DNA of 64,000 bases from Sulfolobus tengchongensis (GTDB taxonomy: Archaea; Thermoproteota; Thermoprotei_A; Sulfolobales; Sulfolobaceae), in contig NZ_CP146016.1 in the NCBI RefSeq assembly GCF_036967215.1, positions 214,501 through 278,500 on the forward strand, given 5' to 3'. The stretch's first letter is position 1; every line of letters starts with the position of its first letter. Shown in pieces: positions 58,693-64,000 of this stretch. The position numbers were made by a program, and so were the translations under genes. The notes under the pieces are model-generated. The model was not told where the DNA came from, did not search any database, and saw nothing but the letters and a program-made list of their open reading frames with translations.

Positions 58693-58828
58693 GTCTTAAT
58701 TTACTTTGATTTCCCTCTTTTTCTTTTTGCTTATACTTTGCGTATTATAGGGGCTTTCGGGCAATGATCTAAGATACTAGTGAATATCGGTAAAAAAACG
58801 TTTTTACCTATTTGTAGGATTTAAATTT

Positions 58829-59470
58829 ATGAAGGTTTATGAGATTCCGTTAAGATTCGTCAAGTCTTTTTTAATAGAAACTAACGATAATGAGATGATT
58901 CTAGTTGACGCTGGTACTCCTGGAAGCGGGAGGTCAATAATTGAGGCAATTAATAAGATGGGAAAGAATACTAATAGAATAAAATATGTTATCTTTACCC
59001 ATTCTCATGTTGATCACATTGGAGGAGCCTATGAGGTAAAAAGCTTGATAGGTGATGCTAAATTTGGAATCGATGAAAATGGTTCTGATTATTTAAAGAA
59101 TGGAAAGGTTAGAGAACCCGTTCTTCATTCTTCATTAATGAAATTCTTATTTACTATCGGAAAGCCTTTTCTATTTAGAAGATTCAATGGGGTAAACGTT
59201 GATTTAACCCTAGAGGAGGGAGAACTAGTTAAGGGAGTTGAGATAGTAAAAACGCCTGGCCATACTAACGATTCAATTTCAATTTATTTACCGGAATTAA
59301 ATGCGATATTAGTAGGAGATACTCTGCAGGGCACAAAAAATGGTCTAAAATATCCTAACATTTATGAAAACTTCGAAGAATTGCTAAAGAGCGTGGAGAA
59401 AATAAAGTCATTTAAGCCATCCATGGTCTATGTATCTCATGGAATTAGTTCCTTCAAATTTCTAGTATAG
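58829..59470 (+). CDS. Metallo-beta-lactamase-fold hydrolase
   Basis: 213 residues. Zinc motif [10 protein letters not shown] (about 64-73), then PGHTNDSI with the next His, GDTL with the bridging Asp and a last His in SHG. Of the glyoxalase II/quorum lactonase-like general class; substrate unknown. It lies 136 bp after the dehalogenase on the same strand. Confidence 0.88.
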   Translation: MKVYEIPLRFVKSFLIETNDNEMILVDAGTPGSGRSIIEAINKMGKNTNRIKYVIFTHSHVDHIGGAYEVKSLIGDAKFGIDENGSDYLKNGKVREPVLHSSLMKFLFTIGKPFLFRRFNGVNVDLTLEEGELVKGVEIVKTPGHTNDSISIYLPELNAILVGDTLQGTKNGLKYPNIYENFEELLKSVEKIKSFKPSMVYVSHGISSFKFLV

Positions 59471-59731
59471 ACACTATCTTAAAATTACTAAGAAAGTATT
59501 GTGTTATGAGTCAAGCATTAAAAGTTTTACTATTATAATTTCTTAATAAAGATTTAATCTAATATTTGTAATAAGCATCACCTTACACGGAGTACCTTAA
59601 TAAGGACAGAAGTGGGAATCCTTCTACGAATTCATAGCGTGAATTGGTTAGGGATGATGGTATGTAATCTCTCAATTGCTTTTGGATTATTTAATGGAAA
59701 ACATAAATAGTTAGAGGGTTAACTGTTAATT
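59471..59731. other. Intergenic with inverted 25-nt element
   Basis: 261 bp with no gene. It has a hairpin AATTCA / TGAATT with 5-nt loop (59629-59645), part of the 25-nt element at 59621-59645 which matches 55910-55934 in inverted orientation. The right end holds the promoter of the DHA2 transporter. Confidence 0.5.
59621..59645 (-). repeat. 25-nt element, inverted copy 2
   Basis: Reverse complement reads AATTCACGCTATGAATTCGT and then AGAAG, against AATTCACGCTGTGAATTCGT and AGGAG at 55910: 23 of 25 positions agree. Each copy can form the same hairpin. The two copies flank the toxin-antitoxin, dehalogenase and metallo-hydrolase genes. Confidence 0.45.
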
Positions 59732-61153
59732 ATGAACTCAAGTAACTTGGCACTTATGGTTATTGTATTGGGAACCTTAATGTCTGCAGTTGATACTACT
59801 ATAGTACTTTTAGCAATTCCTTCAATAGTCGAGGAACTACATACTGATCTATTTACAATTCTCTGGGTGATTATCCTTTATCTATTAGTTATAGCAGTTT
59901 TTACGACTCAATTAGGTAGATTAGGTGATATATATGGGAGAGCTAAACTTTACAACCTAGGCTTTGCAATTTTTACCTTAGGCTCTGCATTATGTGGTGC
60001 ATCTCCCACTGCAATCTCTCTCGTAGCATTTAGAGGTATTCAAGGTATAGGTGCTGCGATGCTACAAGCAAATTCTGGCGCTATAATAGCTGATATCTTT
60101 CCTCCTAATAGAAGAGGGAGAGCGTATGGTTATACTTCAATTGGTTGGAATGCTGGAGCAACCTTAGGAATTGTTTTAGGAGGTTTTATAACTACCTTTA
60201 TAGGTTGGCGGTACATATTTTACATAAACGTACCCATAGGGATTGTTGCCATAATTTTAGGTTTAAGGTATATAAAAACCCTTGAAACTAGAAAGGTTAA
60301 GTTGGACATTGCGGGAATGGCATCATTACTCGTTTCTCTATCATTAATAGTTTATGGTGCAGCTGACATTGCTGGATATGGAATTAGATTGTTGAATATT
60401 GTGTTCATATCTGCTGGTGCAATTGTTCTGTTGATCTTTCTCTTAATCGAACGAAGGCAAGAATTTCCAATTATTGACTTAAGAGCGTTTAAGAGCAATA
60501 GGGTCTTCACATTTTCTTTACTAGCATCGTTCTTGCAAACTACGGGGTATCTTGCAACTGCGTTTATCATTATAATGTACTTGCAGGGGATTAGAGCCTT
60601 ATCACCATTCTCTGCATCTCTCTTATTAGTGCCCGGATATGTTTTAGCTAGCCTCGTTTCGCCATTTACTGGTAGGTTATCAGATAAGATAGGTGCTAGA
60701 ATACCAGCTACCATTGGTTTGGCTTTAATGATAGGTGCCATATTGATCTACCTAAATCTAACATTAACAACTCCACTTTTCGTTATCATATTAGCATCAA
60801 CTATAGGTGGTTTAGGTTCATCACTATTCTTTCCGGCAAATAACAGTGCAATAATGGCAAATGCTCCAAGAGGCTTTTATGGTGGAGCTTCTGGTTTAGC
60901 TAGAACTCTATCGAACATAGGAACTATATTAAGTTATACAATAGCTATAAGTATCTCTTCGGTTGTAGTTCCTAGATATGTTGCATTTGAAGTCTTCTTA
61001 GGCACTTCAAACCTTATAGGCGGTGTAGCTTCAGCTTTTTTAACTGGGCTAAAATCCGCATTCTATGTTTCATTGGGGATCTTAATATTAGCCTTAATAT
61101 TCTCAGCAATTAGAGGTAAAGAGATTAGAGAAAAACTCTCAGATAAACCATAA
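59732..61153 (+). CDS. MFS transporter, DHA2 (14-helix) family
   Basis: 473 residues with about 14 helices. Motifs: LDTTIV-like [14 protein letters not shown] in helix 1, [12 protein letters not shown] in loop 2-3, and the [13 protein letters not shown] antiporter motif that is typical of EmrB/QacA. A proton-driven drug or metabolite exporter. Stand-alone gene. Confidence 0.92.
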   Translation: MNSSNLALMVIVLGTLMSAVDTTIVLLAIPSIVEELHTDLFTILWVIILYLLVIAVFTTQLGRLGDIYGRAKLYNLGFAIFTLGSALCGASPTAISLVAFRGIQGIGAAMLQANSGAIIADIFPPNRRGRAYGYTSIGWNAGATLGIVLGGFITTFIGWRYIFYINVPIGIVAIILGLRYIKTLETRKVKLDIAGMASLLVSLSLIVYGAADIAGYGIRLLNIVFISAGAIVLLIFLLIERRQEFPIIDLRAFKSNRVFTFSLLASFLQTTGYLATAFIIIMYLQGIRALSPFSASLLLVPGYVLASLVSPFTGRLSDKIGARIPATIGLALMIGAILIYLNLTLTTPLFVIILASTIGGLGSSLFFPANNSAIMANAPRGFYGGASGLARTLSNIGTILSYTIAISISSVVVPRYVAFEVFLGTSNLIGGVASAFLTGLKSAFYVSLGILILALIFSAIRGKEIREKLSDKP

Positions 61154-61196
61154 ATAGTTTTTTAGATAATGTTTCTCCTTCTTATTCTCTTGTCTT

Positions 61197-63056
61197 TCAT
61201 TTTCTTCTTCTCCTAGTCATAAATAATGTTATAATTATTACCGCTAGCACTATTACAATTAATAATATTATTATCGTGATTGACGCATTTGTTTCATTAT
61301 TAGCTGTGGAGGGATAGTTTAGAGCATCTATGACGAACATTGCAGACGACCACGTTAATGGTGAAGTGGTAGGTAACGGATATAGCGTATTAGGGTCCAA
61401 AGCCTCCGGTAATAGACCATTTTGTGAGTGGTCATATGTCCAGTACAATATATTTAAAGCTTCATTTACCTTGCCTATTTTTTCTAAATATAAGGCCTCA
61501 AACAAGGTGGTGATTATCCAAGGCGGTTCAGGTCCACTACTGTCATAAAGATACTCTGAGTAATGATAAAGATCATCTGGAAATCTAGCTAGACCACCAC
61601 TTCTATTAAGATCACTCACTACTGTATTAAAATTACTTACACTATAATTTGAGGAAAGAGATAAGTAACCTAGATCTATTGGTAGCAACGTTGCTGCATC
61701 TATTGAGGGTGGTTCTGGGGACAGAACTATTTCATTTTTACCATTCTCAAATATTACGGAGGTGCCTAATGCGGACGCGAAGTAATTATTATTCCAGAAG
61801 TGATTTAGTATGCTTTCATTTAATTCTCGCTCTGCTAGAACTATAGAAGAATCGTTAATGCCAAGAATCTCATATATTTTAATTACACTCTCTAATCCTA
61901 TATCATTAATAGCTTCAGTCCAGAAATGATATGCGTTTCTGTCTTCCCACACACTAAGATCTGGAGGAAGCAAATGGTATTTAGACTGGTTTATTTCAGT
62001 AATTTGATATTCGACACTTTTATTTATTGTCGGTAATATTTGCTTTAGAAAGGTAATATTATTGGTAAGTATATAGTAATTATAAACACCTAGCTCAAAT
62101 AATCCTATACTGTCTAACTCGTCTATCCCAAATGATGTGTCAGGTTGACCATTATAAAAGTTGTATCTTGTATACCACACACCCGGTTGTATTTGCACGG
62201 CATTACTCATCCAAAGCCAAAACTTTAATGCAGACTGGTAATGACCAGCATCTTGTAGGGCAATTGCACTAAAAGCAGAATCTCTTATCCACGAATACAA
62301 ATAGATAGGACTAGGAGACGCAGCAAATGTTCCTAAATATGGGTTTTGGTCGTCCTTGATCAACAAAAGGGAAAGATAATACTCTCTTAGAAGAGCATGA
62401 GGTAATTTTGGAAGTTTAGACGCGTTAAGCCATTCTGATACTTCATAATCATTTAATTTAATTAAATTAGATATATTACGATTTGGAATATTGCCGATAC
62501 TTAATTCGACGAACCATTTTCCTTCATTTATACTTAAGTTAAGGAGATTTTTCTCGATTTTGTAACTAGTATTTGTGTATATGAAAATTTGAGGGCTTTC
62601 ATTAATGAGTAGAGTGTCTCTATTAATTTGCACTATACTTGTATTTGATGAAATTATTATAGAAGAGCCACTACTCATTTTTAAAAGGAGTAACACATAA
62701 GGAGTTTTAGGGGGCATTAACACGGAGATATTTCCTTTATTAGATACTAGGATAATCGTATTATTAAGATTTAAGAAGGCTGATTTGGTTTCAATATTAA
62801 TGTTTAAGCTTACATTTAGTATACCTTTATTAGAAACGTAAATATTTCTTACAGACGTGTTAAAAATGGGGAAGCCGTTAAGTTGCGGATTTGGTATAGG
62901 TACTCCAGTCACGACCCAAATTGACTGATTATCCCAATTATTTAATAGGAGATACGAGGGTGAGTTGTATTGCTGCACTTGGGTATTAGATAGAAGTATT
63001 ATATGGTTAAATAAGATAGAAATAATTAATAAAAAAACTATAATTCGTTTTCTCAC
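61197..63056 (-). CDS. Cell-surface glucoamylase, GH15-like
   Basis: 619 residues. Signal peptide (1-25), a beta-sandwich N-terminal region (to about 200), the (alpha/alpha)6 barrel with YSWIRDSAFSAIAL (about 250), WEDRNAYHFWTEAI with the catalytic Glu (about 363), and GPEPPWIITTLF; a single membrane helix and RRRRK at the end. So the enzyme is held on the outside and releases glucose from oligosaccharides. It overlaps the stop of the sugar ABC ATPase gene by 4 bp, so breakdown and uptake are linked. Confidence 0.87.
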   Translation of the reverse strand: MRKRIIVFLLIISILFNHIILLSNTQVQQYNSPSYLLLNNWDNQSIWVVTGVPIPNPQLNGFPIFNTSVRNIYVSNKGILNVSLNINIETKSAFLNLNNTIILVSNKGNISVLMPPKTPYVLLLLKMSSGSSIIISSNTSIVQINRDTLLINESPQIFIYTNTSYKIEKNLLNLSINEGKWFVELSIGNIPNRNISNLIKLNDYEVSEWLNASKLPKLPHALLREYYLSLLLIKDDQNPYLGTFAASPSPIYLYSWIRDSAFSAIALQDAGHYQSALKFWLWMSNAVQIQPGVWYTRYNFYNGQPDTSFGIDELDSIGLFELGVYNYYILTNNITFLKQILPTINKSVEYQITEINQSKYHLLPPDLSVWEDRNAYHFWTEAINDIGLESVIKIYEILGINDSSIVLAERELNESILNHFWNNNYFASALGTSVIFENGKNEIVLSPEPPSIDAATLLPIDLGYLSLSSNYSVSNFNTVVSDLNRSGGLARFPDDLYHYSEYLYDSSGPEPPWIITTLFEALYLEKIGKVNEALNILYWTYDHSQNGLLPEALDPNTLYPLPTTSPLTWSSAMFVIDALNYPSTANNETNASITIIILLIVIVLAVIIITLFMTRRRRK

Positions 63057-64000
63057 TTTTCTTTCACTTTTTCTGAATCTTCAAGTAAAAGATTTCTTTC
63101 ACTTATAGCGTCAAAAAGTGCTATTTTATCAGTGTCCATAAGGATTTTTACATTATCACCCCTTTCCCTCCTAGATAGGGACTTCTCCAAAACTCTGATC
63201 ACACTTTCACCAATCTTTACATGAATAATGCTATATGGTCCCAATTCCTCTACCATTTCTACGGTTCCTTCCATTACCCCTTTATCTGCGATTTCCAAAT
63301 CTTCTGGCCTAATCCCCACTATGACTTTCTGGCCATTTTTAACTAAACTCTTATATTCCCTTGGGATTTCTATCTTATAATTTTCTATAACTATTGAATC
63401 TCCTTGAATCTCCCCCTTGAGTAAGTTCATTGGCGGGTTCCCTAAAAACCCACCTACCCAGGCATTATTAGGTCTTTTATAAATATCCATAGGATCACCA
63501 TAAGCCTGAATAATACCACTATGGAGTATTGCAAGTTTGGTGGCTAAGCTTAAAGCTTCCACTTGATCATGTGTTACATATATTATTGTAGGCTTAAGCT
63601 CACGCTGAAGTTGTTTCAGTTCTTCTCTTGCTACTACTCTCACCTGGGCATCTAAGTTAGATAATGGCTCATCCATTAATATTATATCTGCCCCCTTAAC
63701 CAAGGCTCGTGCTATTGCAACTCTTTGCATCTGTCCTCCGCTTAATTGGCTAGGCTTTCTATCTAGTAAGTTATCTATTCTTAACATCTGTGCAACTTCT
63801 AGTACTCTTTTTCGTATTTCCTCTTTAGATATATGTAATATCTTTAATGGAAATGCTATGTTATCATAAACTGTCATAAACGGATATATAGCATAATTTT
63901 GTGGAACCATCGCTACTTTTCTATCTTTAGGCGGTAAGTCGTCAACCAACTCTCCTCTTAGATATACATGCCCTTTATCTTGCTTTAACAAGCCTGATAT
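63053..64000 (-). CDS. Sugar ABC transporter ATPase (MalK/TreV-like), N-terminus missing
   Basis: The frame runs through the right edge; the Walker A region is outside the window. Seen: Q-loop VPQNYAIYPFM, signature LSGGQMQRVAIARAL, Walker B ADIILMDEPLSNLDA, H-loop YVTHDQVEAL, then a C-terminal OB/TOBE domain (about 230-310) as in MalK. Together with the glucoamylase gene overlapping its end, this matches the trehalose/maltose-type uptake system of Sulfolobus, with permease and binding-protein genes expected further right. Confidence 0.9.
   Translation of the reverse strand: MSGLLKQDKGHVYLRGELVDDLPPKDRKVAMVPQNYAIYPFMTVYDNIAFPLKILHISKEEIRKRVLEVAQMLRIDNLLDRKPSQLSGGQMQRVAIARALVKGADIILMDEPLSNLDAQVRVVAREELKQLQRELKPTIIYVTHDQVEALSLATKLAILHSGIIQAYGDPMDIYKRPNNAWVGGFLGNPPMNLLKGEIQGDSIVIENYKIEIPREYKSLVKNGQKVIVGIRPEDLEIADKGVMEGTVEMVEELGPYSIIHVKIGESVIRVLEKSLSRRERGDNVKILMDTDKIALFDAISERNLLLEDSEKVKEK

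Overview
The window looks like chromosome from a Sulfolobales archaeon, most like Saccharolobus solfataricus or Sulfolobus islandicus (assigned from memory of gene order, not from a search). Reasons: AT-rich DNA, GTG/TTG starts, leaderless genes with a TATA box about 27 nt upstream, GGTG-type ribosome binding sites on internal operon genes, a complete archaeal sHdr sulfur-oxidation locus, Lrs14-type regulators, FAU-1, TrpB2, a UPF0175/PIN toxin-antitoxin set and two C/D box sRNAs. I see no tRNA, rRNA, CRISPR array or intact insertion sequence.

Layout. 1-2.4 kb: a phospho-signalling set, FHA protein (5' end outside the window), PP2A-like phosphatase and an ArnB-like vWA protein with a repeated Thr-x-x-Leu/Ile tail. 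2.4-9.4 kb: housekeeping (FAU-1, aconitase) and small conserved archaeal genes. 9.4-15.6 kb: three paralogous Lrs14-like regulators among small genes, including a lipoate-binding protein (GcvH/LbpA), a TusA-like carrier and a 54-residue zinc protein at 14328-14492. 15.7-20.5 kb: lipoate assembly operon (fused LplA-LplB ligase, two radical SAM lipoyl-synthase-type proteins, an M23-like protein, an HDAC-family hydrolase). 20.5-31.5 kb: a DUF1641 repeat protein, then a divergent sulfur locus: dsrE2B-lpd-hyp-thioredoxin leftwards, and dsrE3A-tusA-hdrC1-hdrB1-hdrA-hyp-hdrC2-hdrB2 rightwards. Together these carry protein-bound persulfide/thiosulfonate (DsrE/TusA) to the Hdr-like complex, whose lipoyl carrier is supplied by the lplA/lipS operon.

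31.5-45.8 kb: transporters (three MFS, one ABC-2 exporter), a giant membrane-anchored sedolisin, TrpB2, an arginine-deiminase-like enzyme and a START-like protein. 46-51.6 kb: a B12-binding/radical-SAM-like protein without its cluster motif, a secreted beta-propeller, TldD/TldE. 51.6-55.7 kb: two acyl-CoA dehydrogenase family genes, a MaoC-like protein and an AAA ATPase with twin palindromic operators. 55.7-59.7 kb: an accessory stretch with structured non-coding DNA, an antitoxin-toxin-antitoxin operon, a haloacid dehalogenase and a metallo-hydrolase, bounded by two inverted copies of a 25-nt element. 59.7-64 kb: a DHA2 transporter, a cell-surface GH15 glucoamylase and the start of a sugar ABC transporter.

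The observations I rate highest are the two C/D box sRNAs with guides that appear to match 23S rRNA, the phosphothreonine-like repeat tail of the ArnB-like protein next to an FHA protein and a phosphatase, symmetric TATA elements shared by divergent leaderless genes, the 22-bp direct repeat inside the hdr operon, the antitoxin-toxin-antitoxin operon, and the palindrome-dense non-coding segment near 13.2-13.4 kb.
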